Assembly: GCA_020524245.1 (NCBI GenBank)
Contig: JAIVLN010000004.1
Coordinates: forward strand, 345,973 to 409,972
From: Rossellomorea aquimaris
Lineage (GTDB): Bacteria > Bacillota > Bacilli > Bacillales > Fictibacillaceae
Reading direction: 5' to 3'
Length of the DNA: 64,000 nucleotides
A program made the translations under genes and the position numbers. Of this stretch, positions 35,764 to 45,180 are shown piece after piece. The notes under the pieces were generated by a model. The model searched no databases and was not told where the DNA came from. It saw only the letters and a program-made list of their open reading frames with translations. Positions within the stretch are counted from its first letter, which is position 1. Each line of letters begins with the position of its first letter.

Positions 35764-36945
35764 TTACACTCTTTCAATCACCATCGCGATGCCTTGTCCG
35801 CCTCCGATACAGAGGCTTGCAACACCAAATTGCTTGTCTCGTTCGTGCAATTCATATGCTAGTGAGAGCAGAAGTCTTGAACCGCTTGCTCCAACGGGAT
35901 GTCCGAGTGCAACCGCGCCACCGTTCACATTCGTTTTTTCACGATCGAGCTTCAATTCTTTCTCCACCGATAAATATTGTGCGGTGAATGCCTCATTCAC
36001 CTCTACTAAATCGATATCTTCCATCGTCAAACCGGACCGCTCGAGTGCCATTTTGATAGCCGGCACTGGACCGATGCCCATCACAGACGGATCGACTCCG
36101 CAGATTCCCCATGAACGGATTTTCGCCATCGGCTTCAGGTCTTTCTTTTTCACAAAAGAATCTTTAGCGATGATTAGGGAGGCTGCCCCGTCATTAATTC
36201 CGCTCGAATTCCCCGCTGTAACCGTCCCGTCCTTTTTGAACGTAGGCTTGAGCTTCGCAAGACCTTCAATGGAAGTCGTAGGACGTACATGTTCATCCGT
36301 ATCGACCATAACGGTTTCTTTCCGCTTCTTCACTTCAACCGGTACGATCTCCCTCTTAAATCGGCCTGACTCAATCGCTTTGGCTGCTCTCGTATGGCTG
36401 AGTGTAGAAAATTCATCTTGCTCTTCACGCGAAATGCCATACTGTTCAGCTAAATTTTCTGCCGTAATGCCCATGCCGTTTCCGATCGCTTCATCACGCA
36501 ACGTCAACAACAGCATGTCCTGGAATTCGACGCCCCCGAGCTTCGGATGACCGAACCGGTTTTGAAAGGAAACGTGCGGACTCATCGACATGTTGTCTAC
36601 ACCACCGACCAGCGCAACTTCTCCTTCATTCAATAACAAAGATTGGGCACCTGACACCACGGACTGCAGACCAGAACCACACAAACGGTTCACGAGCATC
36701 GCCGGCACCTCGACTGGAATCCCAGACTGAGTGGCGATATGTCGCGCGACGTAAGGAGCATTCGCACTACTATGAATCACATTTCCATAGATCACCTGGT
36801 CTATATCTTCAGGCAACACTTTCGATCGTTGCATCGCTTCCTTCGCGGTTGCAACACCAAGTTCAGTTGGACCCACCTGGGTAAACGATCCACCGAACGT
36901 TGTAAAAGCTGTACGTGCACCATCTACAATGTATAACTCATTCAT
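35764..36945 (-). CDS. Acetyl-CoA C-acyltransferase (thiolase), distal copy
   Basis: Cleaves 3-ketoacyl-CoA, probably acetoacetyl-CoA given the neighbours. The 393 residues have the nucleophile in NRLCGSGLQ, the NGGAVALGHPVGASG motif with His, and the second Cys in SLCIGGGQG. It ends the operon thiolase-scoA-scoB-atoE-thiolase. It is only moderately similar to the proximal copy (e.g. VDGARTAFTTFGG versus [13 protein letters not shown]), which suggests different chain-length preference. Confidence 0.9.
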   Translation of the reverse strand: MNELYIVDGARTAFTTFGGSFTQVGPTELGVATAKEAMQRSKVLPEDIDQVIYGNVIHSSANAPYVARHIATQSGIPVEVPAMLVNRLCGSGLQSVVSGAQSLLLNEGEVALVGGVDNMSMSPHVSFQNRFGHPKLGGVEFQDMLLLTLRDEAIGNGMGITAENLAEQYGISREEQDEFSTLSHTRAAKAIESGRFKREIVPVEVKKRKETVMVDTDEHVRPTTSIEGLAKLKPTFKKDGTVTAGNSSGINDGAASLIIAKDSFVKKKDLKPMAKIRSWGICGVDPSVMGIGPVPAIKMALERSGLTMEDIDLVEVNEAFTAQYLSVEKELKLDREKTNVNGGAVALGHPVGASGSRLLLSLAYELHERDKQFGVASLCIGGGQGIAMVIERV

Positions 36946-36984
36946 CTTTTATCCTCCTAAATAAGCCTTCAACCCGTCATCATC

Positions 36985-38301
36985 CTAGATGAATACGAGA
37001 CCGACCGTAATGAATAAACCGCTTACAAGCATGGCAATGACACAGAAGCCCATGATGTCCTTTGCAGACAACCCGGCGATTGCTAGGGCTGGTAATGCCC
37101 AGAATGGCTGGATCATGTTTGTCCATGCGTCTCCCCAAGCTACTGCCATCGCAGTTTTAGCTGCATCAAATCCGAGCTCTTCACCAGCAAGGAGCATGAT
37201 CGGTGCTTGCACTGCCCATTGACCTCCACCGGATGGAACGAAGAAGTTGACGATACCTGCACTAATGAAGGCGAAGAATGGGAACGTGAAATCATTTGAA
37301 ATGCTTACGAACCATTGAGACATTTCAGCTGCGAGACCAGATGCAACCATCATACCCATAATTCCCGCATAAAAAGGGAACTGGATGATGATGCCACCTG
37401 CACCTTTCACTGCCTCAGATACACTATTGATGAATCTTCTCGGAGTACCGTGCAGCAGGATTCCGAAGAATAAGAAGATGAAGTTCACAATGTTCAAGTT
37501 CAGACTGAATCCGTTCGTCGTGAAATAATAAACGATAAACGCCAATCCGAGCAATCCGATGATCAGTGATAATATCTTACTGTTTTCCATCTTTTCAGCA
37601 GGTGTATCCGCTTCGACGGTCGCAGCTTGTACATCAGAATCTTTTAACACAGATGGATCGATGTAATAGGCATTTTCTTTCGAATTCATCATCAAGCGGT
37701 TGACAATCGGAAGCACGATGAACAACGAGATAACGATGAAAATATTGAACGGTGCGAAGATCGTTTCCGATGTCGGAATGATCCCGATCATGTCACTCGA
37801 AAAATGGTCTGGTGTCGCAATCGTCAACGGTATAGAACCGGAGAATCCACCGTGCCAGACGAGGAATCCACTATACGCACTAGCTATCAACAAGCGATAG
37901 TCGACCTTCTCCACTTTCTTAGCCAGTTCTTTCGCAAATAAGGCACCGATGACCAATCCGAAGCCCCAGTTCACCCAACTCGCGACCAATGAAACAATCG
38001 TGACGAAAACGATCGCTTGGCCCGGCTTGGAAACGAGCGAAGCCATCCCTTTCAGGATCCTTTTGAAAAACGGACTGCTTGCAAGAACGAATCCGGTCAC
38101 AAGGATCAAGACCATTTGCATGGAAAACGTTAATAGATTCCAGAATCCATCTCCCCAATATGTCACCATTTCTACCGGTGTACTTTGCATGATGAGCATG
38201 CCCATCAGAAATACGACGACCGTCAAAATGACAACAAAAAGGAAGGGATCAGGCAGATACCTCTGCATGATCCGATTTGAAAGTGCTGTTAATCTTTTCA
38301 A
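36985..38301 (-). CDS. atoE: Short-chain fatty acid transporter, AtoE family
   Basis: Polytopic membrane protein of 438 residues in the AtoE family, which imports acetoacetate or short-chain fatty acids. Many hydrophobic segments are seen, plus family stretches such as WVNWGFGLVIGALFAKELAK and FFVPSGGGQWAVQAPIM. I place the start at TTG 38301, 8 bases after GGGAGGGGA; the TTG two codons upstream is too close. The neighbours support acetoacetate as substrate. Confidence 0.88.
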   Translation of the reverse strand: MKRLTALSNRIMQRYLPDPFLFVVILTVVVFLMGMLIMQSTPVEMVTYWGDGFWNLLTFSMQMVLILVTGFVLASSPFFKRILKGMASLVSKPGQAIVFVTIVSLVASWVNWGFGLVIGALFAKELAKKVEKVDYRLLIASAYSGFLVWHGGFSGSIPLTIATPDHFSSDMIGIIPTSETIFAPFNIFIVISLFIVLPIVNRLMMNSKENAYYIDPSVLKDSDVQAATVEADTPAEKMENSKILSLIIGLLGLAFIVYYFTTNGFSLNLNIVNFIFLFFGILLHGTPRRFINSVSEAVKGAGGIIIQFPFYAGIMGMMVASGLAAEMSQWFVSISNDFTFPFFAFISAGIVNFFVPSGGGQWAVQAPIMLLAGEELGFDAAKTAMAVAWGDAWTNMIQPFWALPALAIAGLSAKDIMGFCVIAMLVSGLFITVGLVFI

Positions 38302-38341
38302 AACCAATCCCCTCCCTACACGATTAAAAGGTTACAATTCT

Positions 38342-39013
38342 TTAAAATGCATTTGTAGTTACATCATTTGAAATAATGAGCGAAGGCTCAGTCACTTCCT
38401 GAATGTCTTCAGGTGTGAATCCTTCTGCCACCTCAACAAGCTTAAGACCTTCTGGTGTTACATCGATCACGGCTCGATCGGTGATGATCCGGTCAACGAC
38501 ACCTTCACCCGTGAGCGGAAGTGAGCATTTATTCAAAATCTTCGGGTCACCATTCTTATTGACATGATCCATAATGACGATGATACGTTGTGCACCATGG
38601 ACAAGATCCATCGCACCGCCCATACCTTTAATCATCTTTCCTGGAATCATCCAGTTGGCAAGGTCTCCGTTTTCGGAAACTTCCATACCACCTAAGATCG
38701 CGATATCGATGTGACCTCCGCGGATCATCGCAAATGACTCGGAACTGTCAAAGTAAGAAGCTCCTTTTGTCGCTGTAACCGTTTCTTTACCAGCATTTAT
38801 CAAATCTGGGTCGACTTCATCTTCTGTAGGATAACGTCCGATTCCGAGCAATCCGTTTTCTGATTGAAGAACGACCGTCTTGTTATCTGAAATGTAGTTG
38901 GCTACTAGTGTCGGCATTCCGATTCCAAGGTTCACGTAGAAGCCGTCCTGGATTTCCTTTTCTGCTCTTCTTGCAATACGTTCGCGTACAATTGCTTTGT
39001 CTACTTTTGTCAT
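38342..39013 (-). CDS. scoB: Succinyl-CoA:3-ketoacid CoA-transferase subunit B
   Basis: Catalytic subunit of the enzyme moving CoA to acetoacetate. The 223 residues contain the active-site glutamate motif SENGLLGIG and the start [21 protein letters not shown] typical of the family. It follows scoA by 18 bp. Donor (succinyl-CoA versus acetyl-CoA) is not distinguishable from sequence by eye. Confidence 0.92.
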   Translation of the reverse strand: MTKVDKAIVRERIARRAEKEIQDGFYVNLGIGMPTLVANYISDNKTVVLQSENGLLGIGRYPTEDEVDPDLINAGKETVTATKGASYFDSSESFAMIRGGHIDIAILGGMEVSENGDLANWMIPGKMIKGMGGAMDLVHGAQRIIVIMDHVNKNGDPKILNKCSLPLTGEGVVDRIITDRAVIDVTPEGLKLVEVAEGFTPEDIQEVTEPSLIISNDVTTNAF

Positions 39014-39031
39014 ACTTCAGTTCCTCCTCTG

Positions 39032-39721
39032 CTACTTTGTAACCGTCAAGCGTTCGATTTTCTTTTGTTGTTCTCCAACGATCAACTTTTGAACATAGAT
39101 GCTGGGTGTATGAATCAGATCCGGATCCAGTTCACCGACTTCATATAACTCTTCCACCTCGGCAATCGTTACTTTACCTGCCGCTGCAATCATCGGGTTG
39201 AAGTTTCGAGCGGTCTTATTGTAGATGAGGTTCCCCATCTTATCCGCTTTCTTCGCACGAACAAGACTCACATCGGCCTTCATGCCATACTCCAACAAGT
39301 ATTCCTTCCCATCAAAGTTACGGACTTCACGCCCTTCTGCGAGCGGTGTTCCGACACCAGCTGGCGTATAAAATGCTGGAATGCCTGCGCCACCTGCACG
39401 GATTCGCTCTGCAAGCGTACCTTGAGGAATCAGTTCAACTTCCAATTCACCTGCCAACACTTGGCGTTCAAACTCTTTATTTTCACCGACATAAGAGCCG
39501 ACCATTTTTTTGATTTGTTTGTTTTTTAATAAAAGACCGAGTCCCCACTCATCGACACCACAGTTGTTGGAAATGACGGTCAAGTCTTTGACACCGCTTT
39601 CAACAAGGGCAAGGATAAGGTTCTCCGGGATTCCGACAAGTCCGAATCCTCCGACCATGATCGTTGCGCCATCTTTGATTTCTTTGACAGCTTCTAAGAA
39701 TGATGTTTCGATTGGTTTCAT
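39032..39721 (-). CDS. scoA: Succinyl-CoA:3-ketoacid CoA-transferase subunit A
   Basis: CoA-binding subunit (229 residues). Typical motifs: [16 protein letters not shown] near the N-terminus and [15 protein letters not shown] mid-protein. Forms the functional transferase with ScoB. Situated between the proximal thiolase and scoB. Confidence 0.92.
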   Translation of the reverse strand: MKPIETSFLEAVKEIKDGATIMVGGFGLVGIPENLILALVESGVKDLTVISNNCGVDEWGLGLLLKNKQIKKMVGSYVGENKEFERQVLAGELEVELIPQGTLAERIRAGGAGIPAFYTPAGVGTPLAEGREVRNFDGKEYLLEYGMKADVSLVRAKKADKMGNLIYNKTARNFNPMIAAAGKVTIAEVEELYEVGELDPDLIHTPSIYVQKLIVGEQQKKIERLTVTK

Positions 39722-39741
39722 AATTTCTTCATCTCCTCTAC

Positions 39742-40923
39742 TTAGGCTTCATTTTCGATAATGGTTGCGACACCTTGTCCGCCACCGATACATAATGTTG
39801 CCAAACCATATTGTTCATTTCGTCGCTTCAACTCATGGATGAGCGTTACGAGTACGCGCGTTCCACTCGCTCCGATCGGATGTCCGAGAGCGATTGCACC
39901 GCCATTAACATTCAAGATCTCACGGTTGATATTCAAATCTTTTCCGACAGCTAACGACTGAGCAGCAAATGCCTCGTTCGCTTCGATTAAATTGATTGCA
40001 TCCATTGTGAGGTTCGCTTTTTCAAGCGCTTTACGTGTTGCTGGTACAGGTCCGATTCCCATCACACTAGGATCTACACCAGCCGAAGCGTTCGAACGAA
40101 TGACTGCAAGCGGCTTCAACCCAAGCTCTTCTGCTTTTTGTCGGCTCATGACGACAACTGCAGCTGCACCATCATTGATTCCGGAAGCATTCCCTGCTGT
40201 GACCATGCCATCCTTTTTGAATGCTGGACGCAGTTTTGCTAATTTTTCAGCAGTCGACCCTTTTTTTGGGTGTTCATCTGTATCGAAAACAACCGGATCC
40301 CCTTTTCGTTGAGGAATAGAAACAGGTACGATTTCATCCTTGAACTTTCCACTTTCAATTGCGTTCGCTGCTTTCTCCTGGCTCCACGCCGCAAATTCAT
40401 CGAGCTCTTCACGCTTCAACTCATGGGACGAGCAAAGGTTTTCTGCTGTAATGCCCATATGATAATCGTTGAATGCGCACCAAAGACCATCGTGGACCAT
40501 TGAGTCAACGACTTTCTGATCACCCATTTTATAACCATCACGTGCACCTTGTAACAAGTAAGGCGCTTGGCTCATATTCTCCATTCCACCCGCAAGAACG
40601 ACATCCGCGTCTCCAAGCAAGATCGACTGGGCTGCTAGATGAACCGTTTTCAGACCAGAGCCACACACTTTATTAATTGTCATAGATGAAATTTCTTCGG
40701 ACAGACCTGCATGGATTGCAGCTTGTCTTGCCGGGTTTTGCCCTAAACCTGCTTGCAGGACATTCCCCATGATGACTTCATCCACTTCAGATATACCTGC
40801 TTTTTGTAAAGCTTCTTTAATCACAAGACCACCTAATTGAGTGGCTGGAATTGATTTCAGACTACCCCCGAACGTCCCGATTGGAGTTCGGACAGCACTT
40901 ACGATGACAGCTTCTCTCTCCAT
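39742..40923 (-). CDS. Acetyl-CoA C-acetyltransferase, proximal copy
   Basis: Thiolase of 393 residues, first gene of the acetoacetate operon, behind AAGGAGG. Catalytic residues: [24 protein letters not shown] and TLCIGGGQG. Its sequence ([13 protein letters not shown]) is typical of acetoacetyl-CoA thiolases, so it likely splits acetoacetyl-CoA formed by ScoAB into two acetyl-CoA. Confidence 0.93.
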   Translation of the reverse strand: MEREAVIVSAVRTPIGTFGGSLKSIPATQLGGLVIKEALQKAGISEVDEVIMGNVLQAGLGQNPARQAAIHAGLSEEISSMTINKVCGSGLKTVHLAAQSILLGDADVVLAGGMENMSQAPYLLQGARDGYKMGDQKVVDSMVHDGLWCAFNDYHMGITAENLCSSHELKREELDEFAAWSQEKAANAIESGKFKDEIVPVSIPQRKGDPVVFDTDEHPKKGSTAEKLAKLRPAFKKDGMVTAGNASGINDGAAAVVVMSRQKAEELGLKPLAVIRSNASAGVDPSVMGIGPVPATRKALEKANLTMDAINLIEANEAFAAQSLAVGKDLNINREILNVNGGAIALGHPIGASGTRVLVTLIHELKRRNEQYGLATLCIGGGQGVATIIENEA

Positions 40924-41036
40924 CTCTTTGTTGCCTCCTTGTGTAATGTAGTTCTATGTCTCACCTTGTCTATTTCTCAGTTCATTCGAGCATTTCCTCC
41001 CTACCCTCCAATATTTCTTCAATTTATTGAAAATTC

Positions 41037-41067
41037 TTGCCCTTTTAAAAATTTTCGCGTTACAATG
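41037..41067 (+). promoter_or_regulatory. Candidate promoter of HMG-CoA lyase
   Basis: TTGCCC and TACAAT separated by 19 bp, about 57 bp upstream of the ATG. The -10 is good but the spacing is long. Confidence 0.45.
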
Positions 41068-41082
41068 GAATTTAGTATGGGT

Positions 41083-41096
41083 GAAAACGCTTACGA
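41083..41096. promoter_or_regulatory. cre-like CcpA site in the HMG-CoA lyase leader
   Basis: TGAAAACGCTTACG matches the cre consensus TGWNANCGNTNWCA at all but the last position. It lies about 16 bp downstream of the -10, where CcpA binding would block transcription. Confidence 0.55.
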
Positions 41097-41123
41097 TTTT
41101 TTTGCCAGATTGGGAGGTCGAAC

Positions 41124-42032
41124 ATGAACTTACCTGAAAAAGTAACCATGATTGAAGTAGGACCAAGGGATGGACTTCAGAATGAGAAAAAGCAAGTTCC
41201 AACAAATGCAAAAATTCACTTCATAAAAGGATTGAAAGAAGCGGGATTGAAAGAAATTGAGCTCACTTCCTTCGTCTCGCCGAAATGGGTTCCACAAATG
41301 AGTGATGCGAAGGAAGTCATCGAAGCATGCAATGATGAAGAACGAAATTTCGTACTCGCACCGAACCGGAAAGGGATCGATCGCATATATGAAACAGACG
41401 TCAAACATGTGGCGGTCTTTGTCGGCGTCAGTTCCGCTTTCAATAAAAAGAACATCAACAAAACGACGGAAGAAAGTATGGAAGAATTGAAACCGATTCT
41501 TGCAGAATTGAAGCAGAAAGGCTATTTTGTCCGAGCGTGCATCTCCACTGCCTTCTACTGCCCTTATGACGGAAAGGTCGATCCGGACGACGTATTAGCG
41601 CTTTGCACCCAATTTGCGGATTATGGAGTGGACGAATTGAGCGTTGCGGATACGATCGGAATGGCAAACCCACAAGAAAGCTATACGCTGTTCAAAAGGT
41701 TGAATGATCAATTGGGAGATCGCCTATTACTAACAGCGCATTTCCACGATACGCGAGGAATGGCACTCGCAAATGTGTTCGCCTGTCTCCAAGCTGGTAT
41801 TTCGAGATTCGATGCCTCATCCGGCGGACTTGGCGGATGTCCGTTCGCACCAGGAGCCACAGGAAACGTAGCGACAGAGGATGTCGTCTACATGCTTCAT
41901 CAGATGGGCATTGAAACCGGCATAGATTTAGAGAAACTCTTGAAATCGATCCAGGGAATTTCAGGTCACGTTTCGAGAGACATCGAAAGCAAGTACTACA
42001 ATTTGAATAACAAAACACATTCTATTTCCTGA
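41124..42032 (+). CDS. mvaB: Hydroxymethylglutaryl-CoA lyase
   Basis: Splits HMG-CoA to acetoacetate and acetyl-CoA, the last step of leucine breakdown (YngG in B. subtilis). The 302 residues show EVGPRDGLQNEK at the start, DTIGMANP, AHFHDTRGMALAN and the signature GGLGGCPFAPGATGN with the active-site Cys. A GGGAGGTC site precedes the ATG. Divergent from the acetoacetate operon whose substrate it produces. Confidence 0.94.
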   Translation: MNLPEKVTMIEVGPRDGLQNEKKQVPTNAKIHFIKGLKEAGLKEIELTSFVSPKWVPQMSDAKEVIEACNDEERNFVLAPNRKGIDRIYETDVKHVAVFVGVSSAFNKKNINKTTEESMEELKPILAELKQKGYFVRACISTAFYCPYDGKVDPDDVLALCTQFADYGVDELSVADTIGMANPQESYTLFKRLNDQLGDRLLLTAHFHDTRGMALANVFACLQAGISRFDASSGGLGGCPFAPGATGNVATEDVVYMLHQMGIETGIDLEKLLKSIQGISGHVSRDIESKYYNLNNKTHSIS

Positions 42033-42051
42033 TAACAGATTTATAATAATT

Positions 42052-42083
42052 AGCTGCCCTTTTGACAAAAGGGCAGCTTTTTT
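42052..42083 (+). terminator. Terminator of HMG-CoA lyase
   Basis: AGCTGCCCTTTTG / CAAAAGGGCAGCT perfect stem followed by TTTTTT. Confidence 0.92.
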
Positions 42084-42148
42084 ATGTTCATAATAAAATT
42101 CCAATAATCACAAATACTAGAAAAAACGAAGGAAGTAGAGGGGTTTTC

Positions 42149-43705
42149 ATGGGCATTTTCCGAAACATCCGAAAAAAAAGCAATCAAACCTACTCAGCTC
42201 TGCCTGGTCAAACCTCTACTCATGAAGTGTCCAAATCACTAGAGGAAAATCTGGATGCAGTAACCCAATCCCTTGGTACAAGCGAGGACATCATCATCCG
42301 TCGGTTCCATATCAACGGTGAGGTTGATGCGGCAATCGTATTTGTTGATGGGTTAGTTGAGCGAATATCATTACAAGACTTCATCCTCAAAATGATGATG
42401 ACTGAACGGGATGTCAATCCACAAAAGGATAAAAGAAAATACATTGATTATCTGAAGGAACAGGCGATCTCAATTGGAGAAGTCAGGGATCTCCCAGATT
42501 TCAGAAAAATCCTGAATTTCATTCTATCAGGTGAAACAGCCATTTTCGTTGAGGGATATCCTACAGGCATCATCGCTTCAACGAGAGGCTGGGAACATCG
42601 CGAAGTTACTGAACCAACGACGGAAAATGTCATCAGAGGACCGAAGGAAGCCTTTACAGAAAATATCCGGACAAACACTTCATTATTAAGAAGAAAGATT
42701 AAGGATCCTAGATTTCGAATCGAGAACAAAATCATCGGCAATCATACGAACACAGATATTGCGGTCATCAGTATTGACACAGTAACCAACGAAAAAGTAT
42801 TGAAGGAAGTCCATGAACGGCTGGATCGGATTGATATCGATGCCATTTTGGAAAGTGCTTATATTGAAGAATTAATTGAAGACAGCACATCCTCCCCCTT
42901 TCCAACCGTCTTCAACTCCGAAAGACCGGATGTTGTTGCAGCTGCCCTTCTCGAAGGTCGTGTCGCAATCTTAGTTGATGGGACTCCTTTCGTTCTAGTT
43001 GTCCCAGCTCTTTTCATTCATTACTTTCAATCACCTGAGGATTACTATGAACGTTCCTTTTTCGGGATCATCCGTATTTTACGTTTCTTTGCTTTTTTAT
43101 CAGCGTTACTTGTGCCTTCTATCTATATAGCACTGACTACGTTTCATCAAGAGATGATTCCGACCGCCCTACTCGTAGATTTGGCTGCTCAGAGAGATGG
43201 AATTCCTTTCCCCGCTCTCGTCGAGGCATTTATTATGGAAATCACTTTCGAAATCCTTAGAGAAGCTGGGATCCGTATGCCTCGTGCAGTTGGTCAGGCG
43301 ATTTCAATTGTAGGTGCGCTCGTTTTGGGGCAGGCTGCTGTCCAGGCAGGACTCGTTTCTCCCACCATGGTCATCGTTGTATCCATAACTGCAATCTCCA
43401 ATTTCGTCTTTCCGTCCTACGACATGGCGATCTCAGTCCGGATTCTTCGCTTTGGCTATATGATTTTAGCGGCTACTTTCGGATTGTTCGGAATAGCAGT
43501 TGGTATGTTTTTACTTTTATTACATCTGTGTAGTTTAAGATCTTTCGGCGTTCCTTACATGTCCCCAGTAGCACCGTTCAACCTGTCTGATCAAGAAGAT
43601 GCCATCTTCCGTATGCCATTGAAATTTTTGATTCACCGTCCAAGACTCATTAGTCAAGTCAACACAACAAGACAAGCCATCAAATATGGGAAAAATAAAT
43701 CCTGA
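42149..43705 (+). CDS. Spore germination protein, GerA family (A subunit)
   Basis: Inner-membrane A subunit of a nutrient germinant receptor. About 518 residues: a large N-terminal soluble domain (1-300) and several membrane helices, with the family motifs NSERPDVVAAALLEGRVAILVDGTP (split here: NSERPDVVAAALLEG, then RVAILVDGTP). Start at ATG 42149 behind TAGAGGGG; the longer in-frame reading from 42062 would run through the upstream terminator. Related to spoVAF in this window but distinct in the tail. Germinant unknown. Confidence 0.92.
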   Translation: MGIFRNIRKKSNQTYSALPGQTSTHEVSKSLEENLDAVTQSLGTSEDIIIRRFHINGEVDAAIVFVDGLVERISLQDFILKMMMTERDVNPQKDKRKYIDYLKEQAISIGEVRDLPDFRKILNFILSGETAIFVEGYPTGIIASTRGWEHREVTEPTTENVIRGPKEAFTENIRTNTSLLRRKIKDPRFRIENKIIGNHTNTDIAVISIDTVTNEKVLKEVHERLDRIDIDAILESAYIEELIEDSTSSPFPTVFNSERPDVVAAALLEGRVAILVDGTPFVLVVPALFIHYFQSPEDYYERSFFGIIRILRFFAFLSALLVPSIYIALTTFHQEMIPTALLVDLAAQRDGIPFPALVEAFIMEITFEILREAGIRMPRAVGQAISIVGALVLGQAAVQAGLVSPTMVIVVSITAISNFVFPSYDMAISVRILRFGYMILAATFGLFGIAVGMFLLLLHLCSLRSFGVPYMSPVAPFNLSDQEDAIFRMPLKFLIHRPRLISQVNTTRQAIKYGKNKS

Positions 43706-43726
43706 CATGTAAAGAGGAGTGATTTC

Positions 43727-44926
43727 ATGAGACAAGTCCATAAATTGCTTATATTCATCATGCTCATCACTCCTTTCCTTACGGGGTGTTGGAATAGTCG
43801 AGAGTTGAATGAATTATCCATAACCAGTGCACTTGGCATAGATAAAATCGATGACAAATACTTGTTCACCGTACAAATCATCAATCCAAGCGAAGTCGCC
43901 AAAGACCAACAAGGTAGAAGAACAGTGGTCACGACTTTAAATGAAGAGGGTGATACGATTTTCGAAGCATGGCGTAAGCTCACCACAGAAACGGCGACGA
44001 AACTTTATTTTTCTCATGTAAGAGTACTGATAATCGGAGAAAGTCTTGCGAGGGAAGGAATGAATAATATATTGGATACAATTCTTCGTGATCATGAGTA
44101 TCGGTCAGATTTCACAATATTAGTTTCTAAAGATTACAACGCCAATGATATCCTGTCTATTCTTACGACGATGGATGAAATTCCGGGAGATAAGCTATTC
44201 AAATCTATTAAATCCTCTAGTACAACATACGGGACTACAAAAGATGAAACATTAGACAAATTCATTTCTGAAATGGCGGATAAAGGTAAGAATCCAGTTG
44301 TGACAAGTGTATTTATCGTTGGCGATAAAGAAGAAGGAAAATATCAATCCAAATTCGATTCCATACAACCGGAAACCTACTTGAAATATGGACCCCTTGG
44401 AGCCTTCAGTGATGATCATCTCATTGATTGGATGGATGATAAAGAGAGCAGAGGATACAATTTTTCACAAGGGAATATTCAGAGCACTCTTGTAAATGTT
44501 CCTTGTGTAGATGGAGAAGGACTAGTTGGGGTTGAAGTGATTGAGACCAAGGCTTCGATAACAGCAGAAATGTCAAACAAACAACCTACTGCTAACATAC
44601 AAGTCAGTTCTTATGGGAATATTATGGATTCAGAATGCGAGCAAGAACAGGCATTCGATGACCCTAAATACATTGAAAAATTCCAAACGAACATGAGTGA
44701 GACCATCAAAACTGAAATAGAAGCAGCTGTTGATATCTCACAGCAATCCTTCAAGTCCGATATTCTAGGAATAGGAAATGCGTTACACCGTGCCAATCCA
44801 AGAGGTTGGAAAAAGCTTGAGGGGAATTGGCCTGAGATTTACCCTTCCGTTCCGATAAGCGTTATTGTAGAAACAGAAATTCATAATACGGGTTCCATAT
44901 CCTTATCTCCAAAGCCGGGTGGGTGA
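43727..44926 (+). CDS. Spore germination protein, Ger(x)C family lipoprotein (C subunit)
   Basis: Lipoprotein subunit of the germinant receptor (399 residues). A lipobox is visible (FLTGCWNSREL, Cys at residue 21), so Lgt should diacylate it. The region ELSITSALGIDKIDDKYLFTVQ and the C-terminal Ger(x)C domain are typical. It lies 21 bp after the A-subunit gene. Confidence 0.92.
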   Translation: MRQVHKLLIFIMLITPFLTGCWNSRELNELSITSALGIDKIDDKYLFTVQIINPSEVAKDQQGRRTVVTTLNEEGDTIFEAWRKLTTETATKLYFSHVRVLIIGESLAREGMNNILDTILRDHEYRSDFTILVSKDYNANDILSILTTMDEIPGDKLFKSIKSSSTTYGTTKDETLDKFISEMADKGKNPVVTSVFIVGDKEEGKYQSKFDSIQPETYLKYGPLGAFSDDHLIDWMDDKESRGYNFSQGNIQSTLVNVPCVDGEGLVGVEVIETKASITAEMSNKQPTANIQVSSYGNIMDSECEQEQAFDDPKYIEKFQTNMSETIKTEIEAAVDISQQSFKSDILGIGNALHRANPRGWKKLEGNWPEIYPSVPISVIVETEIHNTGSISLSPKPGG

Positions 44927-44932
44927 AGGTAA

Positions 44933-45166
44933 ATGATCATAACAATGGGGGCTATTGTCCTTGCAATCTTTTTTATCGTCGTAGAAATTCCTCCCCTTCT
45001 AAAGGAAAAAAAAGTATACCCGACGATTTTGTACCTCGCTATCCTGTTTGTTGGCGTATCCCTTACAATATTTCATGGCCTCGGAGCCAAGATTCCAAAT
45101 CCATTAGATGGGATCACGTACGTGTTCCAACCGTCAAGCACATGGATATTAAAGCTTTTTGAGTAA
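44933..45166 (+). CDS. Small germination receptor D subunit (two-helix)
   Basis: A 77-residue protein with two hydrophobic helices (MGAIVLAIFFIVVEIP and PTILYLAILFVGVSLTIFHG), matching the small D subunits found with ger operons (GerKD-like), which modulate receptor function. It starts 6 bp after the C-subunit stop and ends 14 bp before the B subunit. Assignment rests on context, size and topology. Confidence 0.8.
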   Translation: MIITMGAIVLAIFFIVVEIPPLLKEKKVYPTILYLAILFVGVSLTIFHGLGAKIPNPLDGITYVFQPSSTWILKLFE

Positions 45167-45180
45167 AGGAGGACGCAGGG

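Noticed and set aside
35789..36550. 253-residue plus-strand ORF
   Set aside because: Antisense to the distal thiolase, whose catalytic motifs are intact.
42062..42148. 29-residue N-terminal extension of the germination A subunit
   Set aside because: It would start inside the HMG-CoA lyase terminator; the ATG at 42149 has its own ribosome binding site.
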